Shown: positions 33,421 to 42,992 of the stretch, one piece after another
How the letters are laid out: the number at the start of each line of letters is the position of its first letter
How positions within the stretch are numbered: the stretch's first letter is position 1
The notes under the pieces: generated by a model
Databases searched by the model: none
What the model saw: the letters and a program-made list of their open reading frames with translations, nothing else
Told to the model about the DNA's origin: nothing
Assembly: GCA_000169395.1 (NCBI GenBank)
Contig: AAXZ01000002.1
Span: 620,001 to 684,000 of the forward strand
Source of the DNA: Rhodobacteraceae bacterium HTCC2150
Lineage (GTDB): Bacteria; Pseudomonadota; Alphaproteobacteria; Rhodobacterales; Rhodobacteraceae
Length of the DNA: 64,000 nucleotides
Direction: 5' to 3'
Program-made: the position numbers and the translations under genes

Positions 33421-33530
33421 TTATCCGATGATTTCGTTCAACGTTGCAGACGGGCGCATAATCGCCACTGTCATGTCCGCATCACCACGATAATTTTACC
33501 TGTTTCAACAGCGGCACCTTGTGCAATCTT
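33421..33530 (-). pseudogene. Remnant of monomeric isocitrate dehydrogenase gene (3' end)
   Basis: The minus-strand frame reads GDADMTVAIMRPSATLNEII and then a stop, matching the AMRPSATFN end of monomeric NADP isocitrate dehydrogenases. Upstream the match continues as KIAQGAAVETG in another frame, so there is a frameshift, and then it fades. Only a short 3' end survives. The rest of the 33403-33824 gap holds no convincing gene. Confidence 0.5.
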
Positions 33531-33824
33531 GGCCTATTTCCAAGCCGAAAATGGAATTAAATTAGTCAGAAAGTCTCTGGGTACGTGACCAGTGACCGCA
33601 ATTGAGTCTGTCGCCATTGCGATAGTTGCAAATCTTACACACGTTGTTTTAACCGGATTTCATCCAGCTAAAGTGCCATCTGACAATCAACCAATTCACT
33701 AAGATGCACCAGATCACCTGCTTTACGTTTTTCATCCGTATTTTTTGAAGCGCTGCATAGTCTCTGCAGTATGGACATAACGCGTATTTCAAACAAAGAT
33801 GTGCCAGTGCAAATAAGGATTCCT

Positions 33825-34976
33825 ATGGATAATTCATACAATGATCTTCGCGAGGCTGTCGCCAAATTATGCGCTGAATTCCCAGGTTCTTACTGGCGGG
33901 GGTTAGATCGTGACATGACCTATCCACAAGCATTTATTGATGCATTAACAGCGGCTGGTTGGCTATCTGTTTTGATCCCCGAAGAATATGGTGGTGCGGG
34001 CCTTCCTTTGTCAGCCGCCGCAGCCATTCTCGAAGAAATGCAAATGCAAGGGTGTAACAGCGGCGCATGCCATGCCCAAATGTACACGATGGGTACATTG
34101 TTGCGGCACGGATCAGATGACCAGAAACAAACTTACTTACCAAAGATTGCCTCGGGTGAGCTGCGCCTACAGGCATTTGGCGTGACCGAACCCACCAGTG
34201 GTACAGACACAGGGGCGTTAAAAACTACGGCGGTGTTGGAAGGTGATGAATACGTCATCAATGGTCAGAAAATTTGGACCAGTCGCGCGGAACACTCCGA
34301 TTTGATGCTGTTACTTGCACGCACATCGCCACGGCGTGAAGGAATGAAAAAGACCCATGGACTGTCCGTGATTTTGGTAGATATGCGTAAAGCCGTAGGA
34401 AATGGTCTAACCATCCGTCCCATTCGAACCATGATGAACCACGCAACGACTGAAGTGTTTTTTGACAACCTACGTGTTCCGGCCGAAAATTTAATCGGTG
34501 AAGAAGGGAAAGGCTTCAAATACATTCTGACTGGAATGAACGCTGAACGCATTTTGATTGCCGCTGAATGTGTCGGGGACGCCAAGTGGTTTACCCAAAA
34601 ATCTGTCACCTACGCCAAAGATCGTCGTGTTTTTGATCGTGCCATTGGTCAAAATCAAGGTGTGCAATTTCCAATCGCCAAGGCGTACACAAACATGCGT
34701 GCAGCCGAGCTTATGGTGAAAGAAGCGTTGCGCTTGTATGAGGCCGGTGAAAATCCAGGCGCCGAGGCAAACATGGCCAAAATGCTGGCGGCGGATGCAT
34801 CTTTTGAGGCGGCGAATGCTTGCGTACAAACCCACGGCGGTTTTGGTTTTGCCGAGGAATATGACATAGAGCGTAAATTTCGCGAAACTCGCCTGTACCA
34901 AGTAGCGCCTATTTCAACCAACCTTATCCTTTCCTATTTGTCCGAGCATGTTCTTGGCCTGCCACGGTCCTATTAA
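33825..34976 (+). CDS. Acyl-CoA dehydrogenase
   Basis: This 383-residue FAD enzyme has the N-terminal helical domain, LQAFGVTEPTSGTDTGALKT (flavin-binding strand), YVINGQKIWTSRAEHSDLM, and the C-terminal helix with THGGFGFAEEYDIERKFRE. The ATG at 33825 has AAGGA upstream; a start 18 codons earlier is rejected. Its stop overlaps the ATG of the CoA-transferase gene (TAATG), so the two act together. The acyl substrate is not evident. Confidence 0.88.
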   Translation: MDNSYNDLREAVAKLCAEFPGSYWRGLDRDMTYPQAFIDALTAAGWLSVLIPEEYGGAGLPLSAAAAILEEMQMQGCNSGACHAQMYTMGTLLRHGSDDQKQTYLPKIASGELRLQAFGVTEPTSGTDTGALKTTAVLEGDEYVINGQKIWTSRAEHSDLMLLLARTSPRREGMKKTHGLSVILVDMRKAVGNGLTIRPIRTMMNHATTEVFFDNLRVPAENLIGEEGKGFKYILTGMNAERILIAAECVGDAKWFTQKSVTYAKDRRVFDRAIGQNQGVQFPIAKAYTNMRAAELMVKEALRLYEAGENPGAEANMAKMLAADASFEAANACVQTHGGFGFAEEYDIERKFRETRLYQVAPISTNLILSYLSEHVLGLPRSY

Positions 34977-36088
34977 TGGGTGCGCTTGATGGGATTTTGG
35001 TCGTGGCTATCGAACAAGCCGTAGCTGCGCCACTTTGCACCGTGAGACTGGCCGATGCAGGTGCACGTGTTATCAAAATCGAACGTAATTCAGGCGAAAC
35101 CGCGCGCCATTATGACAACGCAGTAAAAGGCACTTCAGCCTATTTTGCTTGGCTTAATCGTGGCAAAGAAAGTGCGGTTCTTGATTTAAAATCATCCAGT
35201 GATTTGAAACTATTGCGAAACATTTTGGGAAAAGCCGACGTTCTTGTTTCAAACCTTGCGCCCGGTGCTCTTGGCAGAATGGGTTTTACGGATGAAGTGA
35301 TCGCCCAAGAATACCCCCAACTGATTGCCGTTTCCATACTTGGCTATGGGCAGGACACGCCTTATGCCCAGATGAAAGCCTATGACATGTTGGTTCAGGC
35401 CGAAAGTGGGCTTTGTGCGGTGACAGGTACACCGCAAACCCCATCAAAAGTAGGCGTCTCCGCCGCTGACATTGCCACTGGCGCAAATGCCCATGCCGCG
35501 GTTCTTGAGGCTTTGATTGAAAGGGGCAAAACAGGTCGCGGCCAAAGTATCGAGATTTCGATGTTTGATGGCATGGCCGATTGGATGTCTGTCCCACTGT
35601 TGCATTATGAACATGTGGGTATTGAAACAGAACGCCATGGCCTGTCACACGCCTCAATTTATCCATATCGTCCTTTTGATTGCAGCGACGGCACCATTAT
35701 CATAGCCGTGCAAAACAATGGCGAGTGGGTTCGTTTTTGCAACCACATGCTGGATTGCCCCTATTTATTAGATCGCGATGATTTCAAAACAAACCCAGGC
35801 CGCGTTAAGAACCGCGGACTATTGGATAACGAACTGGAACCCCTGTTTGCCTCGATGACACTTAGCGAAGCGATCGAAAAATGCACAAACTCAGGGATCG
35901 CATGGGCACGCTATACCACGGTCTCCGATCTTGGCTCGCACCCTGCCCTGCGCCGAATGAATGTCCAACTTCCAGATGGTAATGATGTCACTTTACCACG
36001 CCCAGCCGGTCGGACCGCCGGTTTTACAGCCGGAAAATTGCCTGCCCTTGGCGAACATACAGAAATCATTCGCCAAGAGTTTTCTTAA
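34976..36088 (+). CDS. Class III CoA transferase (CaiB/BaiF family)
   Basis: This 370-residue protein starts LDGILVVAIEQAVAAPLCTV and continues LADAGARVIKIE, LDLKSSSDLKLL, SILGYGQDTPYAQMKAYDML with the likely catalytic Asp, and GRGQSIEISMFDGMADWM. These enzymes move CoA between carboxylic acids. Coupled to the acyl-CoA dehydrogenase, it would activate a dicarboxylate or similar acid for oxidation. Its 3' end overlaps the convergent msrA gene by four bases. Confidence 0.88.
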   Translation: MGALDGILVVAIEQAVAAPLCTVRLADAGARVIKIERNSGETARHYDNAVKGTSAYFAWLNRGKESAVLDLKSSSDLKLLRNILGKADVLVSNLAPGALGRMGFTDEVIAQEYPQLIAVSILGYGQDTPYAQMKAYDMLVQAESGLCAVTGTPQTPSKVGVSAADIATGANAHAAVLEALIERGKTGRGQSIEISMFDGMADWMSVPLLHYEHVGIETERHGLSHASIYPYRPFDCSDGTIIIAVQNNGEWVRFCNHMLDCPYLLDRDDFKTNPGRVKNRGLLDNELEPLFASMTLSEAIEKCTNSGIAWARYTTVSDLGSHPALRRMNVQLPDGNDVTLPRPAGRTAGFTAGKLPALGEHTEIIRQEFS

Positions 36089-36570
36089 GTAGAGTATGCC
36101 GCAAACCTTTGTCGTAACATGGCCAGTTTGGGATCAATGTATCGCTGACAAAACGGTCGATCTGGGTCAGTTTCATAATACCTTTGAAATCGTGCCTCGG
36201 AGGCTGCAAAGCTTTCAAATGGTAATACTTGCGTGATCAGGTTGTTTTCAAAATCTGGCGCTAGTTTGTTCAAAACACCCATGGTTGCAACTGCTTGTGC
36301 ATGATCAAAGGTATAAACTGCACTGCGATATTTTTCCCGCATGCTGTGATTTGAAGTACTGGCATGGGTACGCAGATGGGCCTCAATCAACACAGCCAAA
36401 TCTATCTGGTTTGCATCATAATGAACAATGACCGCTTCTGACATGGTGTCATGAGGTGGCGTAGAATTGATAAAGCCTTGCTCGACTTTGCCCACCCCAA
36501 CCAAGGCGGCAAAAACCGCCTCAGTACACCAATGACATCCGCCACCAAAGCCTACCTTTTGGTAAGCCAA
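36085..36570 (-). CDS. msrA: Peptide methionine-S-sulfoxide reductase, second copy
   Basis: This 161-residue MsrA has the active-site GFGGGCHWCTEAVF (catalytic Cys12) and YRSAVYTF. It is divergent from the copy at 36574: GCHWCTEAVF replaces [10 protein letters not shown], as in MsrA paralogues that act with other partners. The start is a TTG at 36570, three bases after the upstream stop; no ATG lies nearby. Third gene of an msrB-msrA-msrA operon. Confidence 0.85.
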   Translation of the reverse strand: MAYQKVGFGGGCHWCTEAVFAALVGVGKVEQGFINSTPPHDTMSEAVIVHYDANQIDLAVLIEAHLRTHASTSNHSMREKYRSAVYTFDHAQAVATMGVLNKLAPDFENNLITQVLPFESFAASEARFQRYYETDPDRPFCQRYIDPKLAMLRQRFAAYST

Positions 36571-36573
36571 GCT

Positions 36574-37080
36574 TTATTCTGCCGCTGCGCGCTTTGGCAA
36601 AACCCAATTTGCGCGTGGAAAATGGCACGTGTAACCGTTCGGAAATCGTTCCAAATAGTCCTGATGTTCGGCCTCGGCTTCCCAAAAATCGCCAACAGGC
36701 TTTAGTTCTGTTGTCACAACACCCGGCCAAATACCCGACGCATTTACATCGGCAATAGTATCAACAGCGACCGCCTTTTGTTCGTCATTCACATAATAAA
36801 TGCCTGATCGATACGAAGTCCCCCGATCGTTCCCTTGTCGGTTCAATGTGCTGGGATCATGAATCTTAAAGAAGAATTCTAGCAACGTACGAAAGCTGAT
36901 CACCTCAGGATCGAAAAGAACTTCAATTCCCTCGGCATGGGTGCCGTGATTGCGATAAGTGGCGTTGGGCACGTCGCCGCCTGTATAACCCACCCGTGTC
37001 GCTTCTACTCCCGGCAGTTGGCGGATCAAATCTTCCATGCCCCAAAAACAGCCACCGGCCAATACAGCGCGTTCAGTCAT
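36574..37080 (-). CDS. msrA: Peptide methionine-S-sulfoxide reductase
   Basis: This 168-residue classical MsrA repairs the S-form of methionine sulfoxide. It has [12 protein letters not shown] with the catalytic Cys, [40 protein letters not shown] and YRSGIYY. The ATG directly follows the msrB stop (TAAATG). Confidence 0.93.
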   Translation of the reverse strand: MTERAVLAGGCFWGMEDLIRQLPGVEATRVGYTGGDVPNATYRNHGTHAEGIEVLFDPEVISFRTLLEFFFKIHDPSTLNRQGNDRGTSYRSGIYYVNDEQKAVAVDTIADVNASGIWPGVVTTELKPVGDFWEAEAEHQDYLERFPNGYTCHFPRANWVLPKRAAAE

Positions 37081-37524
37081 TTAGTTGCCCTCCACTTGAT
37101 CAAGTAAATTTCCATAGCCTTCAGTTTCCATCTCGTCGCGATGAATAAATCGTAAACTTGCCGAATTGATGCAATAACGCAGTCCACCACGATCCCGCGG
37201 TCCATCGGTAAAAACATGACCCAAGTGGCTGTCGGCATTGGTTGATCGCACTTCTGTGCGCACCATGCCTAAAGTGGTATCAGACAATTCGCTTACATGC
37301 TCACTAACAATCGGCTTTGTGAAACTTGGCCAACCACAACCGCTTTCAAACTTGTCTGCACTTGCAAACAACGGCTCACCCGAGACGATATCGACATAGA
37401 TACCGGGTTCATGGTTGTCCAAATATTTGCCTGTTCCGGGTCGCTCGGTGCCACTTTGTTGGGTCACGCGATATTCCTCGGGGCTAAGACGGGCGATCGC
37501 TTCGGCGGATTTTTCATATTTCAT
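37081..37524 (-). CDS. msrB: Peptide methionine-R-sulfoxide reductase
   Basis: This 147-residue MsrB repairs the R-form of methionine sulfoxide. It has [41 protein letters not shown] and the catalytic Cys in [12 protein letters not shown]. The zinc-binding CxxC pairs of other MsrBs are absent. GGAG lies before the ATG at 37524; the longer frame is rejected. First gene of the operon. Confidence 0.92.
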   Translation of the reverse strand: MKYEKSAEAIARLSPEEYRVTQQSGTERPGTGKYLDNHEPGIYVDIVSGEPLFASADKFESGCGWPSFTKPIVSEHVSELSDTTLGMVRTEVRSTNADSHLGHVFTDGPRDRGGLRYCINSASLRFIHRDEMETEGYGNLLDQVEGN

Positions 37525-37721
37525 GTCTTGGCTCCTGTTTTGTTTGGTTATCCGGATATAAGGGCAGTCAGTCAATATTTCAAAACCCTTGCAGCACTTG
37601 ATGCCGTCTTCGTGATAAGTTCTGCCTTTTGCAAGTGCTGGCAAGATAGTTCTTGTGATTGTAACCACACAAACCTTCTGACAAACTGCCCGAAATTGTA
37701 ATGGTTTAAGAGGCACCTAGA

Positions 37722-39338
37722 ATGGCGATGACATGTGGCGAAGCGGTGATGCGCTTGTTGGGACGTTATGGGTTAACCAAGGCTTTCGGCATTCCGGGTG
37801 TGCACACACTTGATTTGTGTCGTGGATTAAACCTAGGCGCAAATGCCGGCGGCATTACACACATTCAGGCGCGTAATGAACAAGGTGCCGGTTTTATGGC
37901 CGAAGGTTGGGCGCGTTGCACGGGCGAGGTCGGTCTCGCCATCGTTATATCCGGCCCTGGTGTCACGAACACGGCCACGGCGTTAGGTCAGTGTTACGGC
38001 GATAGTCTGCCCTTTTTGCTGATTTCCGCAGAACAGCCCAGCTATACCATTGGCAAAGGTTGGGGGGTTTTGCATGACATCACAGAACAAAAGAAAGTCA
38101 CGGAACCTCTGACTGCCCTTTCCGCGACCGCATATCGCGCATCAGATGTGCCAGAATTGTTGGCACAGGCATTTACCATTTTTGCATCCGAACGCCCGCG
38201 ACCCGTTCACATTTCCATTCCAATTGATGTTCAGCAGGAAATGGTTGACGAAGAATGGCTGCCCGTCACCTTACCCACACGGCCAAACGCTGGCAAAGGC
38301 TTGATCGATCAAGCCGCGCAGATGTTAAAAAATGCCAAAGCGCCGGTGATGATTGTTGGCGGTGGTGCGGCTGAAGCAAGCGCAGCGTTAACTGGCATTG
38401 CCGAAAAACTGGGTGCCGTTGTGGTTTCATCAGTTATCGGCAAGGGCATTGTTGACGACAACCATCCTTTGCATCTTGCGGGTGCTTTGTCTCAATCCCC
38501 AGCCCAAGCCCTTTTGACCGCTGCCGATGTTGTTTTAGCTGTTGGTACCGAAATTGCAGAGGCGGACAGTTACATTGAACGCTTAGACATTCCCGGTGAC
38601 ATTATTCGCATCGATATTGATCCTCGCAAGATTAACGATTTTTATCCAGCTAAACTGGGTATTGTTGCTGATGCTAATATGGCCGCATCAACCTTATTGA
38701 CCGCTCTCAAGACCCACGATGGTACCGATCAGCGCAAGGTAGCAACGAAACAAGTCGCATCAGCCCGCGCTGAATATATGGCCAATCGTGCCCCGTTTGA
38801 GGTTCAGCATATGCGCGCCCTTGCGCACCTGCGGACAGCAACCCCTGCAGATACCATGTTCTGTGGAGACGCATGTCAAATTATCTATACTGCATGTTTC
38901 GCTTTACCTGTCTCATCCCCTCGTAAATTCACTTATCCTGCTGGATTCTGTGCACTCGGCAACGGTCTGCCTAATGCGATTGGCGCCAAAATGGCCCGCC
39001 CAGACCAACCCATAATGGCCATCGTTGGCGATGGGGGATTTATGTTTACGATGCCGGAAATTATCGTCGCTGCCGAAAACAAAATGCCCTTACCAATTTT
39101 GCTTTGGGAAAATGGTGGATTGAAGCAAATTCGCGATGACATGGATCTGCGAGATATTTCCCGTGTTGGTGTGGAGGGGATTAACCCAGATTTTGAAATG
39201 TTGGCAAAGGCCTGTCATTGCCACGCTGTTCGCCCTCAAAATGGGCAAGCATTTGAAGACGCAATAAAAACCGCATTTCAAGCCGACCGCCCCACATTGA
39301 TAATTCTGCGCGAAAACGATCCTTGGCTGGTGGAATAA
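37722..39338 (+). CDS. ThDP-dependent enzyme, likely 5-guanidino-2-oxopentanoate decarboxylase type
   Basis: This 538-residue acetolactate-synthase-like enzyme has the N-terminal ThDP domain with the catalytic Glu in ARNEQGAGFMAEGWAR, a central NAD/FAD-like domain (APVMIVGGGAAEASAAL), and the C-terminal ThDP-binding motif VGDGGFMFTMPEI ending ENGGLKQI. It resembles AruI-type decarboxylases of arginine transamination pathways found in this order. It could be another 2-oxoacid decarboxylase. The downstream gene follows after four bases. Confidence 0.78.
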   Translation: MAMTCGEAVMRLLGRYGLTKAFGIPGVHTLDLCRGLNLGANAGGITHIQARNEQGAGFMAEGWARCTGEVGLAIVISGPGVTNTATALGQCYGDSLPFLLISAEQPSYTIGKGWGVLHDITEQKKVTEPLTALSATAYRASDVPELLAQAFTIFASERPRPVHISIPIDVQQEMVDEEWLPVTLPTRPNAGKGLIDQAAQMLKNAKAPVMIVGGGAAEASAALTGIAEKLGAVVVSSVIGKGIVDDNHPLHLAGALSQSPAQALLTAADVVLAVGTEIAEADSYIERLDIPGDIIRIDIDPRKINDFYPAKLGIVADANMAASTLLTALKTHDGTDQRKVATKQVASARAEYMANRAPFEVQHMRALAHLRTATPADTMFCGDACQIIYTACFALPVSSPRKFTYPAGFCALGNGLPNAIGAKMARPDQPIMAIVGDGGFMFTMPEIIVAAENKMPLPILLWENGGLKQIRDDMDLRDISRVGVEGINPDFEMLAKACHCHAVRPQNGQAFEDAIKTAFQADRPTLIILRENDPWLVE

Positions 39339-39342
39339 TCCA

Positions 39343-40307
39343 GTGAGAGGCTGGAATCATACGCCGACCGTACCCTTGCAGGTGTCTCCACTTTACACGT
39401 GGCCACCAAAACCCAAGGCCGCCTTGCTTTGGATTTGGCACAGTTGGTTTTTGATTTCGGAACGGTTAATCATTCTGGGGTTTGCCCTGATTTCGCTGGT
39501 TTATTTCCAACCCCCGCTTGAAGAAACAAAAACGCTGGCATTTGGGTGGATTGTCCAAATGTATCTGCGAAATCTGGCATTGATGACGCTGGTGGCGGGT
39601 GGTCTGCATTTGTATTTTTTATTTGGCGTGGGCAAGGGAAAACGTTGCAATATGATGCACGCCCATTGATGAAAAATGGACGTCAATTTACGTTTTCAGG
39701 CCAAGTTCGCGACAATATGTTTTGGACTTTGGCAAGTGGCGTAACCTTTTGGACCGCTTATGAGGTTTTGATGTTTTGGGCCTTGGCAAACGGTCATGTA
39801 ACTTTGCTAACTTGGTCTACTAATCCGGTTTGGTTTGTCGCGTTTTTCTTTATCATACCGATGTGGGAGAGCTTTTACTTTTATTGGATTCACCGCATGC
39901 TCCACATCCCGTTTTTGTATAAAACGGTTCATGCATTGCACCACCGAAACGTCAACGTCGGCCCATGGTCCGGCTTGTCGATGCACCCAGTGGAACACAT
40001 TATTTATCTGGGCACGGTGTTGATCCATTTTGTTATCGGCGCCCATCCCTTACACATTCTGCTTCACCTACAGTATTACACATTAACGGCCGCCACGACC
40101 CACACAGGGTTTGAAGGCATGGTCATCAAAGACAAAAATCGTCTCGCGCTTGGGACCTTTCATCACCAAATGCATCACCGTTATTTTGAATGTAATTACG
40201 GGGGGTTAGAATTGCCGTGGGACAAGTTTTTTGGCTCGTTTCATGATGGTACCGACGAAGCTGACGCAAAAATCAAGGAACGGCGAAAGCGGTTCACAAA
40301 CAGTTAA
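39343..40307 (+). CDS. Sterol desaturase / fatty acid hydroxylase family protein, apparent frameshift
   Basis: Two overlapping frames together make one membrane di-iron hydroxylase. Frame 1 (from a GTG at 39343) reads GWIVQMYLRNLALMTLVAGG to LHLYF, then is wrong. Frame 2 picks up at FIWRGQGKTLQYDARPLMKN and carries all three His boxes: HRMLH, HALHHR and HHQMHHRYF. The break is at a run of six T at 39615-39620; one extra T would join the frames. It may be a sequencing error, a phase-variable gene, or a new mutation. The stop codons of this gene and the convergent ligase gene overlap. Confidence 0.8.
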
Positions 40308-41752
40308 TTGATCATCGCACGAACGTCTGCCGCCACGATCTTGCCCATGGCATTCCGTGGCAACGCGTCGACGAACAAAACCTTTTTCGGCATTTTATAA
40401 CGCGCCAACTTACCATCTAGTACGCCCACTACATCCGCCTCACAGCAGTCTGTTTTTGAGACAGCCACCACAATAGGCACCTCACCCCAACGTGCATCTG
40501 CCGCACCAACGACAGCAACCTCCTCCAACTTTGGGTGATCGCGCAACAAACGCTCTATCTCTGAGGGATAAATATTCTCACCACCAGAGATGATTACATG
40601 CTTTATGCGATCAACAAACCAATAGTTTCCGTCAGAATCTTGGCGGGCAACATCTCCTGTTTTGAACCATCCATCTTCTAATGCCTTTTGTGTTTCAACC
40701 GGGTCCTGCCAATAGTGGGTGAAAACATTATCACCTTTCACCCAAATTTCACCTGCATCCCCCTGCGCCACATCCTGATCATCAACCACTAGACGTACCT
40801 GACAATTTGCACCCTCAATGCCAATACTACCTTCATTGATCATTGCCGTATCAACAGTTTGAAAAATTGCAAAAGGTGTTGTTTCCGTCGCGCCATAAAC
40901 TTGCAGCATTGGTACGCCGCGAGCGTGCACTGCCTTGAGCATTTCAAGTGGAACATCCGTTGAACCAATAGATAATCCCCGCAACGTTTCTGATTGTTTT
41001 GTCCGCCATTCGGGCGTTGCCATGACTGCGGCCAGAACCGTCGGTACGACAATGGCCAAATCCACACGATTAAGGGCTAGGGCCGTATCGGTCGGGTTGA
41101 AACTTTCATGCAATTCAACAGTGGCACCAATAGAGAAGGCTGGTGTTGGTAAAATATTCAACCCACCAACATGAAACAACGGCAGTACATTTAGAACCGT
41201 ATCAGTTGGGCGCATCCCGTGGGCTTGAACACTCATCTGCGCGTTTGCGACCAATGCCTTTTGAGGTAAAATTACACCCTTAGGCCGGCCGGTTGAACCC
41301 GAAGTATAAACCAAAAGCAGTGGATCATTCAGCGATGGAACACCTTGCTCATTGTTGACGCTAAGAGGAATATCTCCCCCAAATTCTAATACCAAAGGAA
41401 CATCTAAACCCGCAGCCTGGCTTGCAAAATGATGATCATGAAACACTATTTTTGGCGTTGCATTTTCAACGATTTCGGCCACTTCAACAGCTGACAACCG
41501 CCAATTTAATGGCAGCAATATTGCGCCAATCTTCGCAGCGGCGAAAAGCAAAACAAACGCCTCAGGATTGTTCATGCCATACCAGGAAATCCGGTCCCCG
41601 CGCGCAATACCACCCGCCAGCAAACGGGCCGCACGCTCAGCAATCAGATCGGCGAATTGGGCGTAAGTTATAACCTCGCCTTGAAACACAAACGCTGGTT
41701 TTTCAGGATGCAGCGCAGCAGCATCCCGGATCCAGACGTCAAGCGTCGTCAT
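40304..41752 (-). CDS. AMP-dependent acyl-CoA synthetase/ligase
   Basis: This 482-residue adenylate-forming ligase has the P-loop-like LLVYTSGSTGRPKGVILPQ, QVYGATETTPFA, DGWFKTGDVARQDSDGNYWF, the hinge DRIKHVIISGGENIYPSEIE and the catalytic Lys in PRNAMGKI. The ATG at 41752 overlaps the end of the acyl-CoA dehydrogenase gene by 14 bases. As the last gene of the NicX-like operon it would activate a carboxylic acid of that pathway; substrate unknown. Confidence 0.87.
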   Translation of the reverse strand: MTTLDVWIRDAAALHPEKPAFVFQGEVITYAQFADLIAERAARLLAGGIARGDRISWYGMNNPEAFVLLFAAAKIGAILLPLNWRLSAVEVAEIVENATPKIVFHDHHFASQAAGLDVPLVLEFGGDIPLSVNNEQGVPSLNDPLLLVYTSGSTGRPKGVILPQKALVANAQMSVQAHGMRPTDTVLNVLPLFHVGGLNILPTPAFSIGATVELHESFNPTDTALALNRVDLAIVVPTVLAAVMATPEWRTKQSETLRGLSIGSTDVPLEMLKAVHARGVPMLQVYGATETTPFAIFQTVDTAMINEGSIGIEGANCQVRLVVDDQDVAQGDAGEIWVKGDNVFTHYWQDPVETQKALEDGWFKTGDVARQDSDGNYWFVDRIKHVIISGGENIYPSEIERLLRDHPKLEEVAVVGAADARWGEVPIVVAVSKTDCCEADVVGVLDGKLARYKMPKKVLFVDALPRNAMGKIVAADVRAMIN

Positions 41753-42992
41753 CTGTTTCGCCCTTGTTATACAACGCAGCTTTACCCAACATATCCATGC
41801 ACAACTCTGCTGTCCAAGGCAGCATAAGTGAACCACACCGACTATCGCGATACAGACGTTCGAGGGGCAAGGATTTCAACATCGATTGCCCACCACAAGT
41901 CCGAATGGCCAATTGTGAAATCGCGTTCGCGTTTTCCATGACGGTGTGTTGTGCCGCCCAGGCCCGCATCAAAACATCTTGACTAGGATCAGGCGACGCC
42001 TCGGATATTGCTTGAAACCACAATGCCTTAGTCTGTTCCAAAATCAAACGCATTTGTGCTACAGCCAGTTGTTTTGTTGGATACATCCGACGTTTAACAG
42101 GCGGCATACCCGGGATTTCTCCACGCAAATAGGACACCGTGAAATCATAAGCCGCTTGCGCGATCCCCATATAAGCGGGTGTCAGCGTCATAAACATATG
42201 AGGCCAACGACTGGCCGCCTTGGGATATACACCTTGGGGCATCAATTGCGCCTCATCGGGGACAAAGACATCATCAAAAATCAACGTCCGAGAAACAGTT
42301 CCGCGCATCCCCATCGGGTCCCATTCCCCGACGACAGACACACCCTTAGCATCGGCATGAACGGCGATATACATTGTGTTGCGACGCGATGATTTTTCGT
42401 CTGCCGTTTGCAGCGCACTGCACAACACTCCGTAATAATCCGCATGCCCCGAAAGTGATGCAAAAATCTTCTTACCCGTGATTTTCCAACCACCATCCAC
42501 CTTTAGTGCTGTTGTGCCAAAAGCTGCAAAACCTGCCGCCGCGGCACCCCCTTCGGAAAATGGCTGGGCATAGATTTTTCCGTCATTCAATATGCGCCCG
42601 TAATGCAGCGCACGCATTTTGTGATGCTGATCGCGCAAATGATCGTCAAGGTCCAACTGATCCAACAAATCGCCCGTCCACAAACAAGAGCTAACGTGCA
42701 TATTAAATGTAAGCGCTGTGGCCCCACAGTACCGCCCAATTTCTGCGGCCGTCAGCATGTAGGTTTTTAGATCTGCACCATGCCCACCACTTTCTTTGGG
42801 AATGCAAATACCCAGCAAGCCAGATGCAGCCAAGTCTTGATAATTCTCAGTCGGAAAACTTGCGTTGCGATCATATTCTGTTGCGCGCGGCGCAAATTTT
42901 TCCGCTGCTAATTCACGGGCTTGTGTACACAGATTGGCCTGTTCGTCGCTTAATCCCCAAGCTTGGGGATCAAATATTGGGGCATCGGTCAA
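41739..42992 (-). CDS. Acyl-CoA dehydrogenase-like flavoprotein
   Basis: This 417-residue protein has LAASGLLGICIPKESGGHGA, IYAQPFSEGGAAAAGFAAFG, WKITGKKIFASLSGHADYYG and the C-terminal IRTCGGQSMLKSLPLERLYR. Like some family members acting on hydroxylated aromatics or as flavin monooxygenases, it may not be a fatty-acid enzyme. It starts at TTG 42992, which overlaps the hydrolase stop (TTGA), with AAGGA upstream. Second coupled TTGA junction in this operon. Confidence 0.85.
   Translation of the reverse strand: MTDAPIFDPQAWGLSDEQANLCTQARELAAEKFAPRATEYDRNASFPTENYQDLAASGLLGICIPKESGGHGADLKTYMLTAAEIGRYCGATALTFNMHVSSCLWTGDLLDQLDLDDHLRDQHHKMRALHYGRILNDGKIYAQPFSEGGAAAAGFAAFGTTALKVDGGWKITGKKIFASLSGHADYYGVLCSALQTADEKSSRRNTMYIAVHADAKGVSVVGEWDPMGMRGTVSRTLIFDDVFVPDEAQLMPQGVYPKAASRWPHMFMTLTPAYMGIAQAAYDFTVSYLRGEIPGMPPVKRRMYPTKQLAVAQMRLILEQTKALWFQAISEASPDPSQDVLMRAWAAQHTVMENANAISQLAIRTCGGQSMLKSLPLERLYRDSRCGSLMLPWTAELCMDMLGKAALYNKGETDDDA

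Noticed and set aside
33668-33865. 65-residue minus-strand frame opposite the acyl-CoA dehydrogenase start
   Set aside because: It overlaps the supported start of that gene and shows no recognisable domain or ribosome binding site.
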